Assembly: GCA_026710945.1 (NCBI GenBank) | Contig: JAPOQA010000054.1 | Span: forward strand, 1-64,000 | From: Chloroflexota bacterium | GTDB taxonomy: Bacteria; Chloroflexota; UBA11872; VXOZ01 | Length of the DNA stretch: 64,000 nt | Direction of reading: 5' to 3' | Part shown: positions 17,694 through 27,441 of the stretch, piece by piece | Layout: each line of letters begins with the position of its first letter | How positions within the stretch are numbered: position 1 is the stretch's first letter | Notes under the pieces: generated by a model | Databases searched by the model: none | What the model was told of the DNA's origin: nothing | Seen by the model: only the letters and a program-made list of their open reading frames with translations | Program-made: the position numbers and the translations under genes

Positions 17694-19469
17694 CTATTCT
17701 ACGAGTAGTGGTACCGGCGCAAAGGCATCCACATCCACCAGGCCGCGATTCGTAATCTTTAGTTGTGGGATGACGGGCAAGGCGAGAAACGAGAGCAAGA
17801 GAAAGACGTTCTTGCTCGTTGTGCCGGTCTGCTTGGCGGCTGCCAGAAGTAAGCGGTATTGCGGCACGACCGAGTCAATAGTCGCTGTTGACATAAGGCC
17901 GCAGATCTCTAGCGGTAGCGAGGTCAACTCATTTCCCAACGCTACCGCCATGCCTCCCCCGATTGCTACCAAGTGCTTGGCTGCTGCCGCCATGGCGGTC
18001 TCGTCTACGCCGGCCACGATGAGGTTGTGGCTATCGTGTCCCACGGTGGAAGCAACAGCCCCACGTTGCATGCCAAGGCCGCTGACGAAACCTACGGCGT
18101 GCAGGCCGGTGTTGTGATGGCGCTCGATCACGGCAATCTTCACAACATCCTGCACAAGGTCGGCCTGAATTTCCCCGTTGCCTGCCGGCAGTCGAAGGAC
18201 TTTGTGTTTCGTCGCTAGGCTGCCGTCTTCAGCGCCAATGACGCGCACGGTTGCCTCTGTTCCCTGTCCGCTAAAGGGTACGACGAAATTGGATGCTGCA
18301 ACGGGCCTTTCAACTCTTACCGATTGCAGGAGTTGCCCGTAATCGCCGGGGTGCTCCCGTCGTGCTACCTCACCGCCGGCGACGACGACCTCGCCGCGAT
18401 GGATTGCGGTCGAGCACTCAAGGGTATCCAACGAGTCGAGAATAGCGAGATTGGCAACTCTGCCGGGGATGATTGCTCCCATTTCAGAGTAGCCGTGGTG
18501 GCGAAAGAAGCGAGAGAAGTAGCGCGCCGGGTGTAAGGTCGCCATCCTGATCGCCTGGATTGCGGCTTGTTCAGTGTTCAATCCCGCATGTTGTACGAGG
18601 ATGTCGCGCGCCCGGCGCACGATCCGGTCAACATGACCGTGAGTGTGCAGCTCCTCCGCATCGAGATCGTCGCTGCAGAGCATGAAGCCATCCAGACTTT
18701 CCCCTTGCTCCGCCAGGAAGGGCAGGATTTGATCCAGGTCCTTCGTGGCGCTGCCATAGCGCATAGCGACGGTCATGCCTGCCCGGCGCTTCTCCAGGGC
18801 CTCCGGCCCTGTGCGAGACTCGTGGTCAGACATAATCCTGACCGTGCCGTCGTTCGTACCGTTTGTGACATAAAGCGCAAGGTCGTGTCCCGTTACGCCC
18901 GGCGCATGGCCGTCAACGACTTTGCCCAGGTCGAAGGCACTCTCCACTTTGGCGCGGGCGTCTCCCAGGTTATGGATGATGCCGGGAAAGTTCATCATCT
19001 CGGCAAGCCCATAGACGCGGGGATGCGGTAAGAGCTCCTCGATGTCGTCGAGGGCGAGCGCTGCTCCGGAGTCCTCGAAAGCCGTGGCCGGCACGCACGA
19101 GGGGACACCGATGAAGATGTCGAGGGGAGCGACTGCGGCATGTCGCAGGAAGAGGACGATGCCGTCGTTGCCGGCCACGTTGGCAATCTCGTGCGGGTCA
19201 ACAAAGACGGCCGTGGTGCCACGCCTCACGGCGGCCTGTGCGAATTCGAGCGGACTGAGGAGGCTGCTTTCGATGTGTAGGTGCGGGTCGATGAATCCCG
19301 GAATGACGTATTGCCTTGCAATGTCGAGCGTCTCGGCTGCCTCAACCGTGGCGGGCGTGCGCGCAATGCTGTGGATCAAACCATCTTTGATGAGAACATC
19401 GCCAGCGTAGCAGCGCTTTGCTACGACGTCGACGATGGTGCCGCCCCGCAATACCAGATCGACGCTCAT
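17694..19469 (-). CDS. ade: adenine deaminase
   Basis: A 591-residue amidohydrolase-superfamily enzyme converting adenine to hypoxanthine plus ammonia. Metal-binding landmarks are PGFIDPHLHIESS, FVDPHEIANV, VDGHAPGVTGHDL and MLCSDDL, in the order of bacterial Ade. The C-terminal domain has the family's GLMSTATIDSVVPQY-type region. The start codon shares a base with the hpt stop (TGATG), so translation is coupled. Product hypoxanthine is the substrate of the upstream phosphoribosyltransferase, so the pair makes a complete adenine-to-IMP salvage route. Confidence 0.94.
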   Translation of the reverse strand: MSVDLVLRGGTIVDVVAKRCYAGDVLIKDGLIHSIARTPATVEAAETLDIARQYVIPGFIDPHLHIESSLLSPLEFAQAAVRRGTTAVFVDPHEIANVAGNDGIVLFLRHAAVAPLDIFIGVPSCVPATAFEDSGAALALDDIEELLPHPRVYGLAEMMNFPGIIHNLGDARAKVESAFDLGKVVDGHAPGVTGHDLALYVTNGTNDGTVRIMSDHESRTGPEALEKRRAGMTVAMRYGSATKDLDQILPFLAEQGESLDGFMLCSDDLDAEELHTHGHVDRIVRRARDILVQHAGLNTEQAAIQAIRMATLHPARYFSRFFRHHGYSEMGAIIPGRVANLAILDSLDTLECSTAIHRGEVVVAGGEVARREHPGDYGQLLQSVRVERPVAASNFVVPFSGQGTEATVRVIGAEDGSLATKHKVLRLPAGNGEIQADLVQDVVKIAVIERHHNTGLHAVGFVSGLGMQRGAVASTVGHDSHNLIVAGVDETAMAAAAKHLVAIGGGMAVALGNELTSLPLEICGLMSTATIDSVVPQYRLLLAAAKQTGTTSKNVFLLLSFLALPVIPQLKITNRGLVDVDAFAPVPLLVE

Positions 19470-20140
19470 CACTCGTCGCTTGTCGCATAGAGCTGCTCGC
19501 GCACGGTGACGATGTACGGCAGCATGCGGAAGTCCTCGCTCGCGTCGGTGCCGTAGCCTGCAACCCAGCGGTCAGGGACTTCAAAGCCGACGTAATCGAG
19601 GGTCAGGGCGGAGCGATTGCGCTCCACCACTGTCGAAGGCAGTTTGATGCGCTTGGAAAGGAGAACGCACGTGCGTACTGAGCGGACACCTGCCTCGAGG
19701 ACGCGTTGCTTGAGGGCGGTCAGCGTAAAGCCTTGGTCAATCAGGTCTTCAACCAGCAGCACGTCTTTGCCCGCCAGGTCTGCGGGCAGCCTTGCTACGC
19801 TCACCTCACGCGCCTCTTCGTTCTCTTGCTTGATGGTATGACCGTAGGCGCTGGTGCGAATGAACTCATAGCGGAATTCCAAGCCGCCGAGCCGTGAGAT
19901 GGCGCGGCCGAGATCCGCGGCAAAGACGAACGCGCCCTTGAGGACCACGAGCAAGACAAGCTCGTTGCAATTGGCGCAACCATCGTGGATCTGTTGCGCC
20001 AGGCCCGCAACGCGGTCTTGCAGGACCCATTCGGGTATAAGAATGCAGTCTACCCTATCTGCCATGCCCTCCGGCAAGAGGTCGTCATGCTTAGTGGCCA
20101 GACCTCCCTCCGGCACCGTGATGGTTCGATCGAAGCGCAT
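19469..20140 (-). CDS. hpt: hypoxanthine/guanine phosphoribosyltransferase
   Basis: A 223-residue type I phosphoribosyltransferase that makes IMP or GMP from hypoxanthine or guanine and PRPP. The PRPP-binding loop VLLVEDLIDQGFTLTAL, the LVLLVVLKGAFVFAADL region and the C-terminal DYVGFEVPDRWVAGYGTD are typical of HPRT. The start is set at an internal ATG (MRFDRTITV); a longer open frame would overlap the preceding gene and adds nothing conserved. The stop overlaps the ade start. The 3' end of the STAND NTPase gene lies 52 bases upstream on the same strand. Confidence 0.93.
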   Translation of the reverse strand: MRFDRTITVPEGGLATKHDDLLPEGMADRVDCILIPEWVLQDRVAGLAQQIHDGCANCNELVLLVVLKGAFVFAADLGRAISRLGGLEFRYEFIRTSAYGHTIKQENEEAREVSVARLPADLAGKDVLLVEDLIDQGFTLTALKQRVLEAGVRSVRTCVLLSKRIKLPSTVVERNRSALTLDYVGFEVPDRWVAGYGTDASEDFRMLPYIVTVREQLYATSDE

Positions 20141-20192
20141 TAAAATAGTCGTCCGATATGCATTTGGGCCCTTATTCACTTGTCCGCTTGTG

Positions 20193-23100
20193 TTATTCTC
20201 CCGGCGCATCGAAGCGGTGCCTTAGACTACCTGTAGGCTTTCCGTCCGTGTACAGGAATGCGCCAGTGACACTGTGCCATCCGTGAGGAACGCTATCCAA
20301 TCCCTTTCCAAGAATATCCTTCTCTCCCTGAACAATCCAAACGAGAGCCAGGTTATTCTGAGACAGATACGTTCTTACGTAGTCTTCTCTCAACAGAAGA
20401 CCAGAAGGCCCATCTTCGTGCACGGTGGGATCAAAGGCTACGCGGCGGCCATTCGAATCGCAAAAGTTAGTACCAGTGCCCGACCATCTTAGCCCTAACT
20501 TTGCGACGAAGTCATGGTGGGGCAGTCGAAGTGAAAAACTCTCCTCAATTGAGCAGTCAAAGGTTCCTGCCTCAGCAGTGTATTGGAAACTTGCAGGTCG
20601 AACTGAGGTCGGACTGCCGTCCCCAGGTTCCTCCCAATCAGAGTAACCATAGAATGGCTTGAAGATGTGTCGAAACGCTTGTGACCATCCATACTCTCCC
20701 AAGTAGAAGTCTTGAACCCCACTTGGCTCATGCAACCATGTTCCCCAAGTGTCTGCACAACTAGCCCACTGCATGAAGTCTTCTGCGCACTCCGCCCGTA
20801 AGTAAAAGGCTGTGATTCTAAGCCACAGTTCTCGTCTGTCAACCATATCGGGTTCGAGGTCGGCTGGATGAGACTGGCGCCAAAGCAAGAAAGCCTTCGC
20901 ATTAATCCACCGAGTTTCATCCTCCGGTCGGACCACACTAAGTAGCTCCTCTACGGCAGGAAAGTCTCCATCCCTTTTGGCCCATGCTTCGTAGCCTAGA
21001 TCTTCACCCCAGTCTACGCAGTCGTAGCTTGCCCACCATGAAGGATTGTGGCTGCCCCAAGATGGATCACCAGGAGTTCGCTTGATAGTATAGGAGGGAT
21101 CAATGTCTCGAAGACGTTCTTGCCAAGGACCCTCGTACGCTCTGTCAGAGTCATCTTCACCGTACATGCCCCTGTACTGATAGTGATCGGCTATGTATGC
21201 GAGGACTTCATGGTAGGCGATCCACTGATACTTCTTTCCGATGCGCTCCGGCTTTGCTGCATCACGTTGATAGTTTTGGACGAATTGGCTGTCGAAATGT
21301 CCGAAGCGCTCAATCGTCCATCCCAGGTCGAAAACACGCCACAGAACATAGCGCTGTATTTGACTCAGGTCGAAGCTAGGCCGGTCCTCTGATGATTTTC
21401 GAAAGATGGACTCCAATTCGGTCCGATGGTCTTTCGTCAATGCTGAAAACAACCTGTCTTTCGATTCCTCATCTGCTCTCTCTGCAGCTTGGTCAAGTTC
21501 CCGTCGGTCCGCTTCAGTTAATGAGCCAATACCTACCCACCTGGACTTCCCATTTATTCTTACGAATTGGGTGCTGCTGCCCCTCTCGCCTTCAACCGCA
21601 AGAGTTATGGTAATTGGCCCTTCATTGTGTCTGTCTTCATACTCTTCCCATGCTTTGAGTTCTTGTCCGCTTAGCTTGGACTTCCAATTCCTAATTCGTT
21701 CTGTGTGCGAGAGCCATGGTGCTTCCTCAAGACGCATTGACAGCCAATTGGCTCTTCCGAAGTTTGTTCCGATTACGTATCGTGCGAAGTCGTCATGCAT
21801 TACTGAAAACTCAATCTGATGCCGTGCCAACTCTAACTCTCGACTGTCATCGGAATCCCTGCTCAAGTCCGGCATAAGCGCTTCAATTGTGTTCTCGTCT
21901 GGAATATCTGGCCACTCACTCTTGTAAGGTGGACGAAAGAGTTCTTGATCTATCTGGAGAGTTGATCCAAGATGAATTGCACGTTCGATGACACCTCGGG
22001 CATAGTCGCGGAGCAGAATGTGCGCTGGAGGATTGCCGGAAGCGAATACTCTCTCATATACGATTGATGCTAGGTTTCCCACTGCTGCGGCATCATGAGA
22101 CCGCATTGCAACACCATACGCGACTGCGTATAGGCGCTCTGTAACAAAAGGATCATCAACATCGTGGAATCTTCCAACTAGACGTGCGGCCGCATCAAGG
22201 CGATCTGAGAGCAACGAGACTAGAGCCTTAGTCGCCCGATCACGGAGAAAGCGGTTGGACGTTGTGAGCATCCAAGTAAGCGTTATACCAGCCAAGTCAA
22301 CCGTACGCTCTTCTAGGGTCGCATCGGAGGAAACCCCTGATGCCCAATCGACGAGTCGATTAACGCCGCCACTAGACTGATATGCATGGTGTAGGTACGT
22401 GCTCCACCATGAGTCGCGTTCAGGCATAGACCAGCGGCGCAGAACTGTGTCAAGCATTTCGGCATTAAACGGATGATTCTCAACTGTTGCGATCGTTAGC
22501 AGCACTTCCAGAGTTTCCGCAGTATCTCCTTCGTAACTGGCGCATTCATGCAAGACCTCCCAAGTGTCGTCAGAGAATGCGCCTAACTTTCGCCAAATTA
22601 TGCTCTGTCGAAATGCACGGCCAAGGTTCGAGCATTCTAAGAGACTAGGGGCAAGCCTGAAAAGCTCTCGGCCTATTAGCTCTGGGACCTGAATGCACAG
22701 AGCCTCGATAAGACCGTCCCGCGTGTAGACACCTTCCTCTTCCAAAAACGCCAGGCCGCCCCCTATTGCGAATGCAGCCTCGGGATGATCTGCATCCAGA
22801 TAAATTTCCAGAAGATTGCTAGCAATTGTGTGGTCGGCAAAGCGCTCATACGTGATGGACGTGACCTTTTCTCTCCCGTTAGTCGCTCGCCAATCTATGT
22901 CTTCGAGCAAGATTCCCTCAATAACCAGGCCGCGATACAGTGACCTTGAGAAGTCACGACTTGGCAGCAATTGGTCAATTATCTCTTGCGCTCTTTGTCT
23001 TGGCAGGTAGCGGCTTCGATTGGTGACTAACTCCTGGGCAAGCTTCGCTAGCGCATCCTGAACAAGAGATTGGTTGGGATCGTAATCAAGCGCTTTCGCA

Positions 23101-24806
23101 AGACTACTATTCACCGTATCAAGGTAGAATCCAAAGAACTCCGTAACACCCTGCAACCCCTTGGGCAGTCTTCTTTCTCCGCGACTATGCAGTCCTTCGC
23201 AGATCATCTTCAAAAAGAGGGGATTGGAGAATTCGGGCTGCAAGATGGGGACGGATGGAAGTTCAAGCTCATAGTGGGAAGAGAATCTCGCAACGGCTTC
23301 GTACTCATCGTCAGTGAAGCCTGTGTGCTCAACAACTACTGCATTGTTGCGCACTTCCTCGGGTATGATTTCCCAATAGGTCGAACGAACCGATAGCACA
23401 ACGGCGATCCATGCCGACCTTTCAAGACTCTTTAAGAATGCAGATAAATGATTCGGCCAGACTTTGTGGCCGAGCCCTTCATTCAGCGCATCGACAATGA
23501 GCAGCGCACGGCAGTTTCTTGCTTCCGCCACAGCTTCAAGTGCGCCGACAAATCGTTCTACAGTTAGATCGTGCAACTCAAGTTGCTGGAAAACTTGAGT
23601 CCAAGGCTCCTCCGAAGTTGTAAAGCGGTGGCCCATCAGGAATATCGTGGGAGCACCTGAATCGGTGCGTAAACGGGCAGAGTCGCACAATAGGTGTGTT
23701 TTGCCGGTACCCGCCATTCCCTCGAGAATCATGAGATTGCTGTCAGCAAACTCTGCCGCTTGACAGAGTTCGAAGTTGGCATTATCAAGTCGAAATCCAA
23801 GTTTGACCACGCTGTCGCGTAGGCGATCAATCGGACTAGGCAAGTAGGGAGATTGGGTTTCACCTTCGACTCTCGAAGAATCGTCTTGAATCACCTTATG
23901 CAGTGATTCTATAGTTTCCTCCGCCAAGTTTCTGGCTGCTTTGACCATTCCTATTGCGGAAGCAAGAGGGGATTTGTCGGTAGGTGCGAAGTATAAGTCC
24001 GAAAACGCGCTAAGCGCGTCTTCTCCTGCCTGCAAGAGTTGCTCTAGTCTTACAGAGTCGGAGACTTCGGCAAGGTCTACAATCTGAGATGAACTTTCGT
24101 CAGGAGTGGAGGTGTAGCGGACAAAACTGAGTGCTCGCCGAATGTCCCTAGCGAGCAACTTTATCTGATTGAGGGCTGATTCGGTCCTACCAAGTAGCTC
24201 GAATTTGTGCGCTATGGGCACATCAACATGCAACTCCGGAGTAAATCGGGCGCTGGCGGCTGCAATCGCCTGTTCCAGGCGGTCTCCAAACCAACTGTCA
24301 TCGAAGTATCGGGTATCGAACCAAAAGTACACTCGACCGAAGTGCTCCGGCAGAGAGAGCCGATCGAGAAGTTCCGAGGAACCCCACCAAACGAACTCGA
24401 CATTCATGCACCATTTTTGTGCCCAGCACTTCCATTTCGCAACGCGTGTCTCCCACCGCTGCATGGTAGACTGTTGCCCTTCGATGCGGGCGTCCGGTCG
24501 ATCAATTGGGATGCAGACGTAATAGCGAACAAGGTCTGTGTGCTTGTCAAGCGCACTTTTTACAGACTTATCGAGTTGTTGCCATTGAGTGCTTGTGGGT
24601 GAAGCAGTGAAGTACTTAGCTTGCCAGCCCCACTCGCTATCGTCCTGCAATTGGCAAAAGCACTCGACGCCGGCATCGGGAGTGCCCTTTCGCACAAATC
24701 TGGCGTCCGGGGGAGTTTCGGCGCGTGCCAACTGTGCGCACAGCTCTTCAAAAGCATTAGACTGCGAACCTTTGAATGTGCGGATCGAATTCCAATCGAG
24801 ATTCAT
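20193..24806 (-). CDS. nuclease-STAND NTPase, putative Avs-like anti-phage sensor
   Basis: A 1537-residue three-part protein. Residues 1-170 resemble a PD-(D/E)xK (Mrr-like) nuclease: GTPDAGVEC with acidic D44/E48, then WQAKY giving the Q62-x-K64 signature. A linker (170-340) leads to a STAND/NACHT-type ATPase with Walker A GMAGTGKT (363-370), Walker B RALLIVDALNEG (433-444), a sensor-like VVLSVRSTYW and FSNPLFLKMICEG. YERFADHTIASNLLE, near residue 670, is a motif I associate with Avs-type STAND proteins. The last ~850 residues are helical and Trp/Asp-rich with no motif I know, the place where Avs proteins carry target sensors. Its target is unknown. No partner protein or toxin is adjacent. 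GC is lower than in neighbours. Defence function is inference; general nucleic-acid metabolism cannot be excluded. Confidence 0.75.
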   Translation of the reverse strand: MNLDWNSIRTFKGSQSNAFEELCAQLARAETPPDARFVRKGTPDAGVECFCQLQDDSEWGWQAKYFTASPTSTQWQQLDKSVKSALDKHTDLVRYYVCIPIDRPDARIEGQQSTMQRWETRVAKWKCWAQKWCMNVEFVWWGSSELLDRLSLPEHFGRVYFWFDTRYFDDSWFGDRLEQAIAAASARFTPELHVDVPIAHKFELLGRTESALNQIKLLARDIRRALSFVRYTSTPDESSSQIVDLAEVSDSVRLEQLLQAGEDALSAFSDLYFAPTDKSPLASAIGMVKAARNLAEETIESLHKVIQDDSSRVEGETQSPYLPSPIDRLRDSVVKLGFRLDNANFELCQAAEFADSNLMILEGMAGTGKTHLLCDSARLRTDSGAPTIFLMGHRFTTSEEPWTQVFQQLELHDLTVERFVGALEAVAEARNCRALLIVDALNEGLGHKVWPNHLSAFLKSLERSAWIAVVLSVRSTYWEIIPEEVRNNAVVVEHTGFTDDEYEAVARFSSHYELELPSVPILQPEFSNPLFLKMICEGLHSRGERRLPKGLQGVTEFFGFYLDTVNSSLAKALDYDPNQSLVQDALAKLAQELVTNRSRYLPRQRAQEIIDQLLPSRDFSRSLYRGLVIEGILLEDIDWRATNGREKVTSITYERFADHTIASNLLEIYLDADHPEAAFAIGGGLAFLEEEGVYTRDGLIEALCIQVPELIGRELFRLAPSLLECSNLGRAFRQSIIWRKLGAFSDDTWEVLHECASYEGDTAETLEVLLTIATVENHPFNAEMLDTVLRRWSMPERDSWWSTYLHHAYQSSGGVNRLVDWASGVSSDATLEERTVDLAGITLTWMLTTSNRFLRDRATKALVSLLSDRLDAAARLVGRFHDVDDPFVTERLYAVAYGVAMRSHDAAAVGNLASIVYERVFASGNPPAHILLRDYARGVIERAIHLGSTLQIDQELFRPPYKSEWPDIPDENTIEALMPDLSRDSDDSRELELARHQIEFSVMHDDFARYVIGTNFGRANWLSMRLEEAPWLSHTERIRNWKSKLSGQELKAWEEYEDRHNEGPITITLAVEGERGSSTQFVRINGKSRWVGIGSLTEADRRELDQAAERADEESKDRLFSALTKDHRTELESIFRKSSEDRPSFDLSQIQRYVLWRVFDLGWTIERFGHFDSQFVQNYQRDAAKPERIGKKYQWIAYHEVLAYIADHYQYRGMYGEDDSDRAYEGPWQERLRDIDPSYTIKRTPGDPSWGSHNPSWWASYDCVDWGEDLGYEAWAKRDGDFPAVEELLSVVRPEDETRWINAKAFLLWRQSHPADLEPDMVDRRELWLRITAFYLRAECAEDFMQWASCADTWGTWLHEPSGVQDFYLGEYGWSQAFRHIFKPFYGYSDWEEPGDGSPTSVRPASFQYTAEAGTFDCSIEESFSLRLPHHDFVAKLGLRWSGTGTNFCDSNGRRVAFDPTVHEDGPSGLLLREDYVRTYLSQNNLALVWIVQGEKDILGKGLDSVPHGWHSVTGAFLYTDGKPTGSLRHRFDAPGE

Positions 24807-24845
24807 TCCGTTAGTTTCTCAGACTCCTTTTAAGTGTTACCTGGT

Positions 24846-26174
24846 TTAAAGTGCTGCCTCATGGGCCAGTTCCACGGCGGTGTCTACAAAGAGAGTTTCG
24901 GCGTCGCCGGAGTAGCCCGCCGGTGATTGCGCGCCGTGGCGATAGGCCATGACTTCGTAGCCGCCATGTGGGATTGCGTCTGCCGTGGGCACGTAGCCAA
25001 TCATGCCGTTGGCGAGTTCGACGTGCAGGGCCTCCAGACCCAATTCGGCCTTTACACGCTCTTGCACCGCCAGACCGTATTCAAGAAATACCTCGCCGGG
25101 GAAGCTGGCGAAGATGAGGTTGCCGACGCGGATAACCTGGATTTCCGCTTTGGGTTCAAGGAGCAAGTTGTCGGTTTCGTATTCTGAAACGCGGTTTCGT
25201 ACCCACTTGAGTGAGTCGCGGTTAATGCGTTCCTGTGTATCAGGCCAGGTTTCCGTTTCAAGCGCCTCCTTGTAAAAGGAGACATCAGGAACTTCTCGCA
25301 GAGGCACGGTCACCATGCGCTGCGCCACGGCGACGCCATCCAGCGGCGCGCAATCGATCGACTCCCGCACGTTCACGACTTCAGCGCCAAGGCCCCGCCA
25401 GACGCTTTCCAACTCGTCGAAGGTGGCGGAGCGGAAGCGGCTGCCGTCGCTGGTGAAGTTGGGCCGCGTGTTGCCGCAGCAGCCCAGCAAGAACGCCGCA
25501 GTGTGGCCGCCTCCGTAAGTCTTTTCGACAAAGGCCTTCGCGCCGCCGGCATAGTCGGCGCTAAACGCGTAATTCGATGCGCCCATGCTCGTTGAGTGGC
25601 AGGCATAGTGGAAAGCTGTGGCCAATGGCGTGCCATCTGCCTTGTCGAAGCGAAGCACCGCAACGGTGTGATCCACCACCCCATCCGGATTGGCGCGCAT
25701 TTCGGTTACGCCGTCCGTGGTGAGGCGGCGGTTTACGGCAAGCGGGAAAGAGCCCGCACCCAGACCGCCGACAGCAGGCTGCAGGTGTTGGTTCGCTACC
25801 TGCACGCCTCCCGCCAGCTTGCGCTCGAGCTCGCGCATATAGGAAGTGTTAAATGGGGCATCGTAGCGCCACTCCCGCGTTGTAGGCCCGGAGTGCGTGT
25901 GGGAGCAGGTTATCATCACGTGGCTGCCGGGGATGTCCGTTTGCTCCTCGACCAGGCTGCGCACTGCGGCAGTGCTTTCTTCGGTAATGCCGACGAGGTC
26001 GCAGGTGACGACGGCGGCCTTTGTCTCACCATCGGAGAAAACTAAGATCTTGGCATAGAGGTCGTCGTGTATGTCCGTCGCGCCGTGGTCGCGGGCGCTG
26101 TAGCCGCCCATCCAGGTTCCTACGGAAGGGGTAATGTTAATGCTCGCTGTTCCCAACTGAACCGGGTTTGCCAT
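24846..26174 (-). CDS. neutral/alkaline non-lysosomal ceramidase-like hydrolase
   Basis: A 442-residue protein of the neutral ceramidase N-terminal domain family (PF04734-type). Seen motifs are GTASINITP at the start, CDLVGIT, the zinc-type MITCSHTHSGP, a Ser-containing NYAFSADYAGG near the middle, and FASFPGEVFLEYGL. True ceramidases also have a C-terminal Ig-like domain and a signal peptide; both are absent here, so the substrate is probably another amide or ester and the protein cytosolic. It lies 60 bases downstream of the AlkZ-like gene and 39 bases upstream of the STAND gene on the same strand. Confidence 0.82.
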   Translation of the reverse strand: MANPVQLGTASINITPSVGTWMGGYSARDHGATDIHDDLYAKILVFSDGETKAAVVTCDLVGITEESTAAVRSLVEEQTDIPGSHVMITCSHTHSGPTTREWRYDAPFNTSYMRELERKLAGGVQVANQHLQPAVGGLGAGSFPLAVNRRLTTDGVTEMRANPDGVVDHTVAVLRFDKADGTPLATAFHYACHSTSMGASNYAFSADYAGGAKAFVEKTYGGGHTAAFLLGCCGNTRPNFTSDGSRFRSATFDELESVWRGLGAEVVNVRESIDCAPLDGVAVAQRMVTVPLREVPDVSFYKEALETETWPDTQERINRDSLKWVRNRVSEYETDNLLLEPKAEIQVIRVGNLIFASFPGEVFLEYGLAVQERVKAELGLEALHVELANGMIGYVPTADAIPHGGYEVMAYRHGAQSPAGYSGDAETLFVDTAVELAHEAAL

Positions 26175-26234
26175 GATACACTCCTCGGGTCTGTGGTTTT
26201 TCTCATTCGACTTGCTGCAGATCCAATCTTGTTC

Positions 26235-27386
26235 CTAGTTTGCAGGAATCGCTTCCGCAGTGCTAGTGTACGCAAGCTCCAGGCGAGAGTCGAAGAAACT
26301 GGCCACGTCAACGGCGCGTTTCTCTATCGCGGCGTACTGGAATCTGGAGAGCTTGCCGAAGAGCTCGATAGTAACCTGCAGCACCCCGCCCCGGCGCGCC
26401 TGCGACCACACTCCGGCGACACGCCCGTTGACTAGCACTACCGGGGATATCCAACCCGCAGCGCGATACACGCGCTTGTAATGACTTTCCGCCACGAGAT
26501 GCGTCTTGCTGCGGTGGGCGAGCAGGTAGACGTCGAAGTGAGGCAGGAGATGCACCGCTTCTGCAACGGACTTCGTCTCCTGAAGAGTTGGGAGGTCGCT
26601 CTTAAGGATGGAAGCGGTTCTTTCTGCAACGGTCACATCCTGCATCTCGCTCTGCAGTCTGCGCCAAATCCGGCTGGCATCTTTCACCGACATGCCCGCC
26701 CAGAAGGAAAAGTCTTGCACGGTAGCCGGCCCGTAGGCCTGAAGATAGCGCTTCAAGAGCAGGACTTCAGCCTCCTCTCCAGGCACGTCTTCCCAATTGT
26801 CTAACCACATGTCTCGCCGTACAAATGTTGCTTCCTGACCTTGATTGGGGCCAAGGCACAGGTCGCCCTGCAGGCAAACATATTTTCCCAAACCTCCCCA
26901 ACCGTGCTCGACCAGTTCCATCACCTGCGGAGCATGCTTGCGTAACCCGGCGTTCAGCTTCTGTGAGAGTTGGCGCCGAGTAAGAGGGATCTCGCCAAGT
27001 GCCGCGAGGATGGCCTCTGTCATTGCCTGAATGGCTGCAGCGTCTACGCCGTACCGCGCCATCCAGCGTTGTTCTTGCGTGAGACGATAGGGCTTGAGTG
27101 CTGCTACGTAGACGGGAAGTTCGTGTGCAGGCAGCACGTGCAGCGTGCCGCGCATGCACCACACCTTTACCAGGTCTCGGTCCTGCCAGAGCGCGCGCTC
27201 GATCGCAGCCACGGACAGACCGAGACTCCTGACCTGTAACGCCAACTGTGCCGCAGACATTACCTGCGCTTGGATGCCACACGTATCGCTTACGACATCT
27301 CGAATCTTTCCCGGCTGAACAGGACTCTCAAGATGGTGACGTTTGAGCCGGAATGCATGTACTTGCGCGTGAGTGAAGCCATTCAT
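26235..27386 (-). CDS. winged-helix HTH_42 protein, AlkZ/YcaQ DNA glycosylase-like
   Basis: A 383-residue protein of the HTH_42 (AlkZ/AlkX, YcaQ) family, whose characterised members are DNA glycosylases that unhook interstrand crosslinks or excise bulky alkyl adducts. The Q-x-Q catalytic motif is visible in CGIQAQVMSAAQLALQVR. RGTLHVLPAHELP and, later, LLPHFDVYLLAHR and GRVAGVWSQARRGG match the usual winged-helix regions. The start is set at MNGFTHAQ because upstream residues are not conserved. It could act in repair of natural-product damage; no biosynthetic cluster is near. It starts the collinear minus-strand run that includes the STAND and purine-salvage genes. Confidence 0.8.
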   Translation of the reverse strand: MNGFTHAQVHAFRLKRHHLESPVQPGKIRDVVSDTCGIQAQVMSAAQLALQVRSLGLSVAAIERALWQDRDLVKVWCMRGTLHVLPAHELPVYVAALKPYRLTQEQRWMARYGVDAAAIQAMTEAILAALGEIPLTRRQLSQKLNAGLRKHAPQVMELVEHGWGGLGKYVCLQGDLCLGPNQGQEATFVRRDMWLDNWEDVPGEEAEVLLLKRYLQAYGPATVQDFSFWAGMSVKDASRIWRRLQSEMQDVTVAERTASILKSDLPTLQETKSVAEAVHLLPHFDVYLLAHRSKTHLVAESHYKRVYRAAGWISPVVLVNGRVAGVWSQARRGGVLQVTIELFGKLSRFQYAAIEKRAVDVASFFDSRLELAYTSTAEAIPAN

Positions 27387-27441
27387 TTCCAGGCCCCCCT
27401 GTAAGGCGTCAGCAGATGCGATTCTGCGGCGCTTAAACACT

